Shown here one piece after another: positions 18,044-27,653 of a stretch of 64,000 bases of DNA; position 1 is the first letter of the stretch; the number at the start of each line of letters is the position of its first letter. The DNA lies in NCBI RefSeq assembly GCF_029318685.1, contig NZ_CP119677.1, forward strand, positions 310,001 through 374,000. The letters are read 5' to 3'. A program made the translations under genes and the position numbers. The DNA comes from Ruminiclostridium papyrosolvens DSM 2782. Its GTDB lineage: Bacteria; Bacillota; Clostridia; Acetivibrionales; DSM-1351. The notes below the pieces were generated by a model, which was not told where the DNA came from, searched no databases, and was given only the letters and a program-made list of their open reading frames with translations.

Positions 18044-18928
18044 ATGGCAAACAATATGCGTGAAATTAAATCACGTATCAAAAGTATAAATCAGATGAGA
18101 CAGATTACTAAGGCCATGAAGTTGATATCGGCGTCAAAACTTAAAAAAGCCAGAACACAGTTGGAAGAGACACTTCCTTACTTTAACAAGGTCAGAGAAA
18201 CCATAGCCGATATTCTGGCACATAGTGCTGAGGTTGAAAGCAAGTTTTTTGACATAAGAGAAGAAAAGGAAGGCAAGAAGAAAGCATATATTGTTATGAC
18301 CGGTGACAAGGGTCTGGCCGGCGGTTACAATAGTAATATTTTAAAGCTGACAGAACGTGAAATCGGTGATAACAAAGAAAATGCCTTGCTTCTGGTGGCA
18401 GGTACCACAGGAAGGTCTTACTTTACCAGAAAGGAATACCATGTCCACACTGAATTTGATTATGCAGTTCAGAATCCTACGGTGTTCAGGGCAAGGGAAA
18501 TTACAGAGACTATACTTGATTTGTACAATAAACAGGAAGTTGATGAAGTTTATATAGTATATACTCAAATGATATCTGCTATATCTTTGGAGCCAAAGGT
18601 TTTAAAGCTTCTGCCAATTGAAATCGGTGCACTCCGCGAGGATGTAAAGGCCAATGAGATTGTGCTGGACCAGAAGTTTAAATATGAACCGTCAGAACAA
18701 GAAGTTCTTGATGTCCTTATTCCCAAGTATATAAAAGGTATTATGTACGGCACCTTTGTTGAAGCTTTTACAAGTGAACAGAATGCCCGTATGACTGCTA
18801 TGGATAATGCAACTAAAAACGCAGATGAAATGCTGCAAAAGTTAAATCTGTATTACAACAGAGCAAGACAGGCGGCTATAACCCAGGAGATTTCTGAAAT
18901 TGTTGGTGGCGCCTCGGCTTTAAAATAG
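18044..18928 (+). CDS. atpG: F1 ATP synthase subunit gamma
   Basis: Central rotor shaft. The N terminus MANNMREIKSRIKSI and the C-terminal NATKNADEMLQKL and ITQEISEIVGGA helices are diagnostic. The frame is open from 17996, but that 16-residue leader lacks family similarity; ATG 18044 is chosen although only a weak SD (GGCGG) precedes it. The protein is 294 aa. Confidence 0.95.
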   Translation: MANNMREIKSRIKSINQMRQITKAMKLISASKLKKARTQLEETLPYFNKVRETIADILAHSAEVESKFFDIREEKEGKKKAYIVMTGDKGLAGGYNSNILKLTEREIGDNKENALLLVAGTTGRSYFTRKEYHVHTEFDYAVQNPTVFRAREITETILDLYNKQEVDEVYIVYTQMISAISLEPKVLKLLPIEIGALREDVKANEIVLDQKFKYEPSEQEVLDVLIPKYIKGIMYGTFVEAFTSEQNARMTAMDNATKNADEMLQKLNLYYNRARQAAITQEISEIVGGASALK

Positions 18929-18934
18929 AAATAG

Positions 18935-20383
<1,449 letters not shown>

Positions 20384-20442
20384 TAATCCCCTGAGTTAAT
20401 GCATTTTAAGCCGGTATATGGCTTATGGAGGTTAAAGAAGAC

Positions 20443-20847
20443 ATGGCCACATTTTTTTTAGAGGTATTAACACCTGAGAGAAAGTTTTTTTCAGGAGAGG
20501 CAGAGTGTGTAATATTTAAATCCAGTGATGGTGAGATGGGCGTTTTGGCAAAGCATGCACCCACAGTTTCAGCTGTAAGCGTCGGACCTCTTAGAATCAA
20601 TGCACAGGGTAAATGGATTGAGGCAGTTGTTACTGAAGGGTTTGCAAAGATTATGCCCGACAAGGTTGTTATACTTACCGATACAGCCGAATACCCGGAG
20701 GAAATAGATATTAACAGAGCCAAGGCTGCAAAACAGCGTGCCGAGGAACGACTTCAGAAGAAACTCAGTCAATTGGAATATATGAGGTCAAAAACTGCAC
20801 TTGCAAGGGCGATGGCACGTTTGAGTGCAACAAATAAAAGAAGTTAA
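20443..20847 (+). CDS. atpC: F1 ATP synthase subunit epsilon
   Basis: A 134-aa protein with an N-terminal beta-sandwich (TFFLEVLTPERKFFSGEAE, then GEMGVLAKHAPTVSAV) and a C-terminal helical hairpin that can inhibit ATP hydrolysis. ATG 20443 is preferred: GGAGG at 20427-20431 lies 11 nt upstream, inside a slightly longer possible frame. It is the last gene of the operon. Confidence 0.93.
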   Translation: MATFFLEVLTPERKFFSGEAECVIFKSSDGEMGVLAKHAPTVSAVSVGPLRINAQGKWIEAVVTEGFAKIMPDKVVILTDTAEYPEEIDINRAKAAKQRAEERLQKKLSQLEYMRSKTALARAMARLSATNKRS

Positions 20848-20864
20848 ATAGCAGAGTTCTTTTT

Positions 20865-20910
20865 GAGTCTATACAGGATTTTATTTTAAATCTTGTATAG
20901 ACTCTTTAAT
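20865..20910 (+). terminator. Terminator of the atp operon
   Basis: GAGTCTATACAGGATT pairs with AATCTTGTATAGACTC (one G-T) and is followed by a modest T-rich tail. Confidence 0.8.
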
Positions 20911-21007
20911 TTTCAATAAAATGTCATAGCATTTACATAAAAATATAGTGTTTTTATGCTAAAAAAATATTTTTTGGAAAAATTGCTGTATTTAAACGAA
21001 ATTTGTA

Positions 21008-21035
21008 TAAAGGGAATGGGCAATTTGGGCGATAT
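21008..21035 (+). promoter_or_regulatory. Sigma-D-like promoter for the repeat protein
   Basis: TAAA (21008-21011), a 16-nt spacer and GGCGATAT (21028-21035), one mismatch from the sigma-D -10 GCCGATAT. It lies about 50 bp before the gene. Confidence 0.6.
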
Positions 21036-21088
21036 ACTAAGGGAGTATTACAATAATGTAACAACAGAATAACAAGGAGGTTAAAAGT

Positions 21089-24000
21089 ATGAAATCTAAG
21101 TTCAGAGTTCAAAGTATTTTAGTTGCAGCAGCTTTATTTTTTTCGACTACAAATGTAGCATTAGCAGATGGGATATCACCAAAGCCTGATGTGGCAAATA
21201 TCACAGTTACAAATAATGCTGGCATGGCAGATACTGTTAAAGTAACTTCATTAGCAGTAGGTGATGTAGTAAGGGTTTACAGCCCCACGACTCAGATAGG
21301 TACTGCAACTGTAATGACAGGGAAGTCAGAAGCTATTGTAAGTATTCCTCAGATAGGTACAGATTCAGGTGTTATATATGTATCTGTAACTAATATCAGT
21401 AGTTTAGAGAGTGATAAGGTAGAAAAAGCATACATAGCGGAAGCAACAAGTACTGATCCTGTAGCAGATAATATTACGGTAACAAATAACGTAACAGGAA
21501 AATCAGATACAGCAAAGGTAACCGGACTTGAGGCAGGAGATGTAATAAAGGTATACGAGGATGATACAGTAACTACAACATTGGGAACAGCAACAGTTGC
21601 AGCAACAGCAACAGAAGCTACCGTTACAATCAGACAGCTGGGAGTAGAAGAAGGAAAAGTATATGTAACAGTGACATCACCGGGTAAGAAAGAAAGTACA
21701 AGAGTAGAAAAGGCATACGATGCAGAAGAAGTAACAGAGGCATTAAAAGCTGATGCGATAACAGTAACAAATAACGCAGGAAAAGCAGATACAGTAGCTG
21801 TAACCGGACTTACAGCAGGAGACATAGTAAAGGTATACAAAGACGGAACAGCTACTACAGCAGCGGGAACAGCAACAGTAGGAACAGGAAAAACAGAAGC
21901 TTTAGTTAGCATAACCCAATTAGGTACAGAAGCTGGAAAGGTATATGTAACTTTGACAAGTGCAGGTAAACTGGAAAGCACAAGAACAGAAGTAGCATAT
22001 ACAGAAGAAGCAACAAGTACTGCACCTGTAGCGGATAATATTACTGTAACAAACAACGTAACAGGAAAATCAGATACAGTAAAGGTAACCGGACTTGAGG
22101 CAGGAGATGTAGTAAAGGTATACAAGGACGATACAGTAACTGCAACATTGGGAACAGCAACAGTTGCAGCAACAGCAACAGAAGCTACCGTTACAATCAG
22201 ACAGCTGGGCGTAGAAGAAGGAAAAGTATATGTAACAGTGACATCACCGGGTAAGAAAGAAAGTACAAGAGTAGAAAAGGCATACGATGCAGAAGAAGTA
22301 ACAGAGGCATTAAAAGCTGATGCGGTAACAGTAACAAATAACGCAGGAAAAGCAGATACAGTAGCTGTAACCGGACTTACAGCAGGAGACATAGTAAAGG
22401 TATACAAGGACGGAACAGCTACTACAGCAGCGGGAACAGCAACAGTAGGAACAGGAAAAACAGAAGCTTTAGTTAGTATAACCCAATTAGGCACAGAAGC
22501 TGGAAAGGTATATGTAACTTTGACAAGTGCAGGTAAACTGGAAAGCACAAGAACAGAAGTAGCATATACAGAAGAAGCAACAAGTACTGCACCTGTAGCG
22601 GATAATATTACTGCAACAAACAACGTAACAGGAAAATCAGATACAGTAAAGGTAACCGGACTTGAGGCAGGAGATGTAGTAAAGGTATACAAGGACGATA
22701 CAGTAACTGCAACATTGGGAACAGCAACAGTTGCAGCAACAGCAACAGAAGCTACCGTTATAATCAGACAGCTGGGAGTGGAAGAAGGAAAAGTATATGT
22801 AACAGTGACATCACCGGGTAAGAAAGAAAGTACAAGAGTAGAAAAGGCATACGATGCAGAAGAAGTAACAGAGGCATTAAAAGCTGATGCGATAACAGTA
22901 ACAAATAACGCAGGAAAAGCAGATACAGTAGCTGTAACCGGACTTACAACAGGAGACATAGTAAAGGTATACAAGGACGGAACAGCTACTACAGCAGCGG
23001 GAACAGCAACAGTAGGAACAGGAAAAACAGAAGCTTTAGTTAGTATAACCCAATTAGGCACAGAAGCTGGAAAGGTATATGTAACTTTGACAAGTGCAGG
23101 TAAACTGGAAAGCACAAGAACAGAAGTAGCATATACAGAAGAAGCAACAAGTACTGCACCTGTAGCGGATAATATTACTGCAACAAACAACGTAACAGGA
23201 AAATCAGATACAGTAAAGGTAACCGGACTTGAGGCAGGAGATGTAGTAAAGGTATACAAGGACGATACAGTAACTGCAACATTGGGAACAGCAACAGTTG
23301 CAGCAACAGCAACAGAAGCTACCGTTACAATCAGACAGCTGGGAGTGGAAGAAGGAAAAGTATATGTAACAGTGACATCACCGGGTAAGAAAGAAAGTAC
23401 AAGAGTAGAAAAGGCATACGATGCAGAAGAAGTAACAGAGGCATTAAAAGCTGATGCGGTAACAGTAACAAATAACGCAGGAAAAGCAGATACAGTAGCT
23501 GTAACCGGACTTACAGCAGGAGACATAGTAAAGGTATACAAAGACGGAACAGCTACTACAGCAGCGGGAACAGCAACAGTAGGAACAGGAAAAACAGAAG
23601 CTTTAGTTAGCATAACTCAATTAGGTACAGAAGCCGGAAAGGTATATGTAACTGTAACAAGTGCAGGTAAACTGGAAAGCACAAGAACAGAAGTAGCATA
23701 TACAGAAGAAGCAACAAGTACTGCACCTGTAGCGGATAATATTACTGTAACAAACAACGTAACAGGAAAATCAGATACAGTAAAGGTAACCGGACTTGAG
23801 GCAGGAGATGTAGTAAAGGTATACAAGGACGATACAGTAACTGCAACATTGGGAACAGCAACAGTTGCAGCAACAGCAACAGAAGCTACCGTTACAATCA
23901 GACAGCTGGGCGTAGAAGAAGGAAAAGTATATGTAACAGTGACATCACCGGGTAAGAAAGAAAGTACAAGAGTAGAAAAGGCATACGATGCAGAAGAAGT

Positions 24001-25126
24001 AACAGAGGCATTAAAAGCTGATGCGGTAACAGTAACAAATAACGCAGGAAAAGCAGATACAGTAGCTGTAACCGGACTTACAGCAGGAGACATAGTAAAG
24101 GTATACAAAGACGGAACAGCTACTACAGCAGCGGGAACAGCAACAGTAGGAACAGGAAAAACAGAAGCTTTAGTTAGCATAACTCAATTAGGTACAGAAG
24201 CCGGAAAGGTATATGTAACTGTAACAAGTGCAGGTAAACTGGAAAGCACAAGAACAGAAGTAGCATATACAGAAGAAGCAACAAGTACTGCACCTGTAGC
24301 GGATAATATTACTGCAACAAACAACGTAACAGGAAAATCAGATACAGTAAAGGTAACCGGACTTGAGGCAGGAGATGTAGTAAAGGTATACAAGGACGAT
24401 ACAGTAACTGCAACATTGGGAACAGCAACAGTTGCAGCAACAGCAACAGAAGCTACCGTTACAATCAGACAGCTGGGAGTGGAAGAAGGAAAAGTATATG
24501 TAACAGTAACATCCTCAGGTAAGAAAGAAAGTACAAGAGTAGAAAAGGCATACGATGCAGAAGAAGTAACAGAGGCATTAAAAGCTGATGCGATAACAGT
24601 AACAAATAACGCAGGAAAATCAGATACAGTAGCTGTAACCGGACTTACAGCAGGAGACATAGTAAAGGTATACAAGGACGAAACAGCTACTACAGCAGCG
24701 GGAACAGCAACAGTAGCAACAGGAAAGACAGAAGCTTTAGTTAGCATAACTCAATTAGGTACAGAAGCAGGAAAGGTATATGTAACTGTAACAAGTGCGG
24801 GCAAGCTGGAAAGCACAAGAACAGAAGTAGCATATGCAGCTGAAGAGGTAACTGCTGATCCTAATGCGGATAAAGTTTTGGCCATTAATAATACCGGAAA
24901 TGATTTGGTTCTTGTATATGGTTTAACAGCAGGAGATGTAGTAACTATCTATGATGCAGCAGAAGCCGGAAAAGCAATTGGTACTTCAACAGTAGCAGCT
25001 GCACAGTCACAGGTTGTAATTACAATTTCTCAACTTGGACAGGCAGGCGGAACTTTCTACTTTACAGTTACTAACTCTGGTAAGCGTGAAAGTAAAAGAA
25101 TAGCAGTTACATTTACTGCTGAGTAA
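21089..25126 (+). CDS. Large secreted surface protein of tandem beta-sandwich modules
   Basis: A 1345-aa protein with a clear signal peptide (KSKFRVQSILVAAALFF, cleavage near ALA-DG). The rest is 14 modules of about 94 residues. Each reads (V/I)TVTNN..GK.DTV.VTGL.AGD.VKVYKD and ends VYVTVTS.GK.EST; I take them as Ig-like beta sandwiches of unnamed family. Twelve modules alternate between two kinds (A with NNVTGKSDT, B with NNAGKADT), forming six near-identical AB pairs; the first and last modules are diverged. There is no SLH domain, sortase signal or C-terminal anchor, so it may associate with partners or be released. SD AAGGAGG precedes the ATG. It is preceded by a sigma-D-like promoter and followed by a strong terminator, so it is probably monocistronic. 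A structural or adhesive filament is a guess. Confidence 0.85.
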   Translation: MKSKFRVQSILVAAALFFSTTNVALADGISPKPDVANITVTNNAGMADTVKVTSLAVGDVVRVYSPTTQIGTATVMTGKSEAIVSIPQIGTDSGVIYVSVTNISSLESDKVEKAYIAEATSTDPVADNITVTNNVTGKSDTAKVTGLEAGDVIKVYEDDTVTTTLGTATVAATATEATVTIRQLGVEEGKVYVTVTSPGKKESTRVEKAYDAEEVTEALKADAITVTNNAGKADTVAVTGLTAGDIVKVYKDGTATTAAGTATVGTGKTEALVSITQLGTEAGKVYVTLTSAGKLESTRTEVAYTEEATSTAPVADNITVTNNVTGKSDTVKVTGLEAGDVVKVYKDDTVTATLGTATVAATATEATVTIRQLGVEEGKVYVTVTSPGKKESTRVEKAYDAEEVTEALKADAVTVTNNAGKADTVAVTGLTAGDIVKVYKDGTATTAAGTATVGTGKTEALVSITQLGTEAGKVYVTLTSAGKLESTRTEVAYTEEATSTAPVADNITATNNVTGKSDTVKVTGLEAGDVVKVYKDDTVTATLGTATVAATATEATVIIRQLGVEEGKVYVTVTSPGKKESTRVEKAYDAEEVTEALKADAITVTNNAGKADTVAVTGLTTGDIVKVYKDGTATTAAGTATVGTGKTEALVSITQLGTEAGKVYVTLTSAGKLESTRTEVAYTEEATSTAPVADNITATNNVTGKSDTVKVTGLEAGDVVKVYKDDTVTATLGTATVAATATEATVTIRQLGVEEGKVYVTVTSPGKKESTRVEKAYDAEEVTEALKADAVTVTNNAGKADTVAVTGLTAGDIVKVYKDGTATTAAGTATVGTGKTEALVSITQLGTEAGKVYVTVTSAGKLESTRTEVAYTEEATSTAPVADNITVTNNVTGKSDTVKVTGLEAGDVVKVYKDDTVTATLGTATVAATATEATVTIRQLGVEEGKVYVTVTSPGKKESTRVEKAYDAEEVTEALKADAVTVTNNAGKADTVAVTGLTAGDIVKVYKDGTATTAAGTATVGTGKTEALVSITQLGTEAGKVYVTVTSAGKLESTRTEVAYTEEATSTAPVADNITATNNVTGKSDTVKVTGLEAGDVVKVYKDDTVTATLGTATVAATATEATVTIRQLGVEEGKVYVTVTSSGKKESTRVEKAYDAEEVTEALKADAITVTNNAGKSDTVAVTGLTAGDIVKVYKDETATTAAGTATVATGKTEALVSITQLGTEAGKVYVTVTSAGKLESTRTEVAYAAEEVTADPNADKVLAINNTGNDLVLVYGLTAGDVVTIYDAAEAGKAIGTSTVAAAQSQVVITISQLGQAGGTFYFTVTNSGKRESKRIAVTFTAE
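21461..24862 (+). repeat. Six tandem 567-bp repeat units
   Basis: The same boundary word recurs at 21461, 22028, 22595, 23162, 23729 and 24296, each exactly 567 bp apart (189 codons, one A plus one B module). A diverged seventh register point is at 24863. Units differ by only a few bases by eye. Confidence 0.95.
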
Positions 25127-25143
25127 AGTATAGCAGTTAAAAG

Positions 25144-25181
25144 AAAGCTGTACACTAAGAAATTGGTGTACAGCTTTTTTT
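25144..25181 (+). terminator. Rho-independent terminator
   Basis: AAAGCTGTACAC (25144-25155) pairs with GTGTACAGCTTT (25166-25177) and is followed by T's. Confidence 0.9.
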
Positions 25182-25222
25182 GTATTTAATGTGACATTAA
25201 CATTACAAAATGTACAACCTTA

Positions 25223-25250
25223 TAAAATCTATTCTAAAAATTGCCGATAA
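25223..25250 (+). promoter_or_regulatory. Sigma-D-like promoter for the FN3/SLH protein
   Basis: TAAA (25223-25226), a 16-nt spacer and GCCGATAA (25243-25250). The predicted start point is about 28 bp before the TTG start codon. Confidence 0.75.
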
Positions 25251-25284
25251 GGTATAATAAAAGAAATTTTTGGGGGTATATGCT

Positions 25285-27633
25285 TTGATTTCTAACAGGG
25301 GAAAAAAATATCATAAATTTAAACACATTTCTAAGTTAGCAATAATGCTTGCAGCAGCTATTTTGATGCAAAGCCTAGTTGTACTTAATACAGCAGCCGC
25401 TACTGTAAAATCAAATATCACTGCTTTAGTACATAATGTAAATGTGGTTACCCTCAATTGGAATGACTATTTAACTAATGAGATAAATTATTATTTGGAG
25501 CGAAGTGTTGACGGAGGGATATTTTCAACGGTCTCTTACGCTGCTGCAAATCTTACAACTTTCACAGACAGCACCGTTCAACCCGGGCATATTTATACTT
25601 ACAGGGTAAAAGTTATGGATTCCACTTATACAACATATGTGTATGCTGATGAAATTTCAATTCGCACAGATGAAGTTGCAAGACCGGATTCTTTGACGCC
25701 TACAACGGTTTCATCTAATCAGATAGATTTAAAATGGACTTATCCTGCGGGTAAGATAAGCAATACTATAATAGAGCGAAGAACGGAAGGCTCTACCTCC
25801 TGGACGGAAGTATCCAGAGTTCCGGCAGGTCAGAATGCATACAGTGACAAGGCAATAGCGGCGGGTATAAAGTATTATTATAAAGTCAGGTCGTATTCAA
25901 CGGAGTATATAAAATCCTCTGCTTATCCTGATGAATATGACGGAATCAGTGCGGTTTCAATGTTGCCCAGACCGTCAAACCTGTCGGGATTTGCTCTTTC
26001 AGGGTATAAAATACAGCTAAAATGGCAGGATGTATCATTTGAAACGGCATATATTATTGAAAGAAGAGCATCCAACGAAGGTGCTTTCACTGAAGTTGCA
26101 GTATTGCCACAGAATACCACCAGCTATATTGATAACGTTGCACATGAAAATTCCATATACAGCTACAGGATTAAGGCATTAACAGGTGTTACCAGTTCCG
26201 AGTATTCAGATGTTCTGAATGTGGCCAGTACATATTTAAAGCCTCCTTCATGGCTCACGGCTGTCAGTGTAGATGGTAAAAAAATCAGTTTGTCATGGCA
26301 GGATTTGACTACCAATGAAACAGGCTTTGAGATATGGAGAAAAGCTCCTGCTGAAACAGAGTATACATTGTATGATACAATGGGTAGAAATGCAAACAGT
26401 TATATTGATTTGAATGTATCTCCACAAAAAAACTATTCCTATAAGGTAAGGGCAAAAATTAATGATAATGAAGTATATTCTGATTTCTCCAATGAATCCG
26501 GTGCTTTAACAACGCCTCTGAGTCCTCCTGCAAACTTGTCATTTAACATTATAAGTAAAACAGAGGTTGAGCTTACTTGGGATGATACCAGCAGTATGGA
26601 GGCAGGCTTTATAGTAGAGAAAAAGATTGGTTTGCTGTCACAGTGGTATCAGATCTCACAGCTTGAGCCTAATGTAACAAAATATAATGATAAATGGATA
26701 AGCAGTACGGAACCTACTTTTTACAGAATTAAGGCCTTTGACAGGTCAACGGCTGTCAGCTACAGCAATGAGGTACAGTTGTCATTAGATGCTCCTGAAG
26801 TCCCCAGCAATTTGCAAACTTCCGTTCTATCAACTAATGACGTGAAGCTATCATGGAAGGACAATTCTTCTACCGAAGAAGGATTTATAATTGAGGCAAA
26901 GCAGTTGTATCTTTTCAGAGAAATAGGCAGAGTTGATTCAAATGTGACAACTTTTATATATCACGATGCTATACCCGGAAGAACAATGACATACAGAATC
27001 AGAGCTGTAAAGGGTTTGGTTCAGAGCAATCCTTCAAATGAGGTTGCCACAGTTACTTTGGTAAATAATACATACAGTGATTTGGGGTCTGTAAGCTGGG
27101 CGGCAGAGGCAATCAATAACCTTGCAAGCAGAAATGTATTCGAAGACAAAAGTAATAAATTTAACCCAAAACAGTCTATTAGCAGAGGGGAATACTGTGC
27201 CATGCTCGTTAGAAGCCTTGGCATGGAAAAAGCAGTGGCAGGAAGATTTGCCGATGTTACCGTAAAACATAAATATTATAAGGAAATTATGTTATCAGAG
27301 TACTTTGGTATAATAAGCAAGGATAAAAATAACAAGATTTACCCGGATAAGCTTATAACAAGAGAACAGGCCACGGTAATGCTTGCTTTGGCTCTGAAAA
27401 TAAAGGGAACTCCATTACCTCAAAAGGACAGCAGTACTTTGAAGGAGTTTGCAGATTTTAAGTTGATTTCATATTCATCTTCCAGAAATATAGCCGCTGC
27501 ATGCGGAGTAGGTATTATTTCTGGAAGAATAATTAAAGGGCGGGTTTACTTGCAGCCCTCAAATAATGTAACAAGGGCAGAAGCTGCATTAATGGTATAT
27601 AAGGGATTAATTTATAATCAAGGTAATCAATAA
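25285..27633 (+). CDS. Fibronectin type III repeat protein with C-terminal SLH domains
   Basis: Secreted cell-wall-bound protein of 782 aa. A hydrophobic signal segment (LAIMLAAAILMQSLVVLNTAAA) follows a basic start. Six FN3-like domains of about 90 aa follow, recognisable by IxLxW...GF.IERK....Y.D....Y.YRVRA (for example KISLSWQDLTTNETGFEI). The last 190 residues hold three SLH repeats (YSDLGSVSWAAEAINNL, FADVTVKHKYYKEIM, then NNVTRAEAALMVYKGL) expected to bind pyruvylated wall polymer. The frame extends to TTG 25270, but GGGGG at 25272-25276 fits TTG 25285. It is followed after 20 bp by another SLH-bearing gene, so the two are probably co-transcribed from the sigma-D-like promoter. Confidence 0.88.
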   Translation: MISNRGKKYHKFKHISKLAIMLAAAILMQSLVVLNTAAATVKSNITALVHNVNVVTLNWNDYLTNEINYYLERSVDGGIFSTVSYAAANLTTFTDSTVQPGHIYTYRVKVMDSTYTTYVYADEISIRTDEVARPDSLTPTTVSSNQIDLKWTYPAGKISNTIIERRTEGSTSWTEVSRVPAGQNAYSDKAIAAGIKYYYKVRSYSTEYIKSSAYPDEYDGISAVSMLPRPSNLSGFALSGYKIQLKWQDVSFETAYIIERRASNEGAFTEVAVLPQNTTSYIDNVAHENSIYSYRIKALTGVTSSEYSDVLNVASTYLKPPSWLTAVSVDGKKISLSWQDLTTNETGFEIWRKAPAETEYTLYDTMGRNANSYIDLNVSPQKNYSYKVRAKINDNEVYSDFSNESGALTTPLSPPANLSFNIISKTEVELTWDDTSSMEAGFIVEKKIGLLSQWYQISQLEPNVTKYNDKWISSTEPTFYRIKAFDRSTAVSYSNEVQLSLDAPEVPSNLQTSVLSTNDVKLSWKDNSSTEEGFIIEAKQLYLFREIGRVDSNVTTFIYHDAIPGRTMTYRIRAVKGLVQSNPSNEVATVTLVNNTYSDLGSVSWAAEAINNLASRNVFEDKSNKFNPKQSISRGEYCAMLVRSLGMEKAVAGRFADVTVKHKYYKEIMLSEYFGIISKDKNNKIYPDKLITREQATVMLALALKIKGTPLPQKDSSTLKEFADFKLISYSSSRNIAAACGVGIISGRIIKGRVYLQPSNNVTRAEAALMVYKGLIYNQGNQ

Positions 27634-27653
27634 AGAAGAGAAGGAGCAAGTTA

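Noticed and set aside
18206-18213. GCCGATAT word inside atpG
   Set aside because: Coding (Ala-Asp-Ile) with no matching -35; chance occurrence.
21349-24747. Long minus-strand open frames (754, 187 and 187 codons) opposite the repeat protein
   Set aside because: They mirror the biased codons of the 567-bp repeats (Ala/Thr/Val-rich), have no SD or family similarity, and disappear outside the repeat.
21461-24862. Regular repeats considered as a CRISPR-like array
   Set aside because: The unit is 567 bp, in frame and coding throughout, with no short direct repeat and unique spacer pattern.
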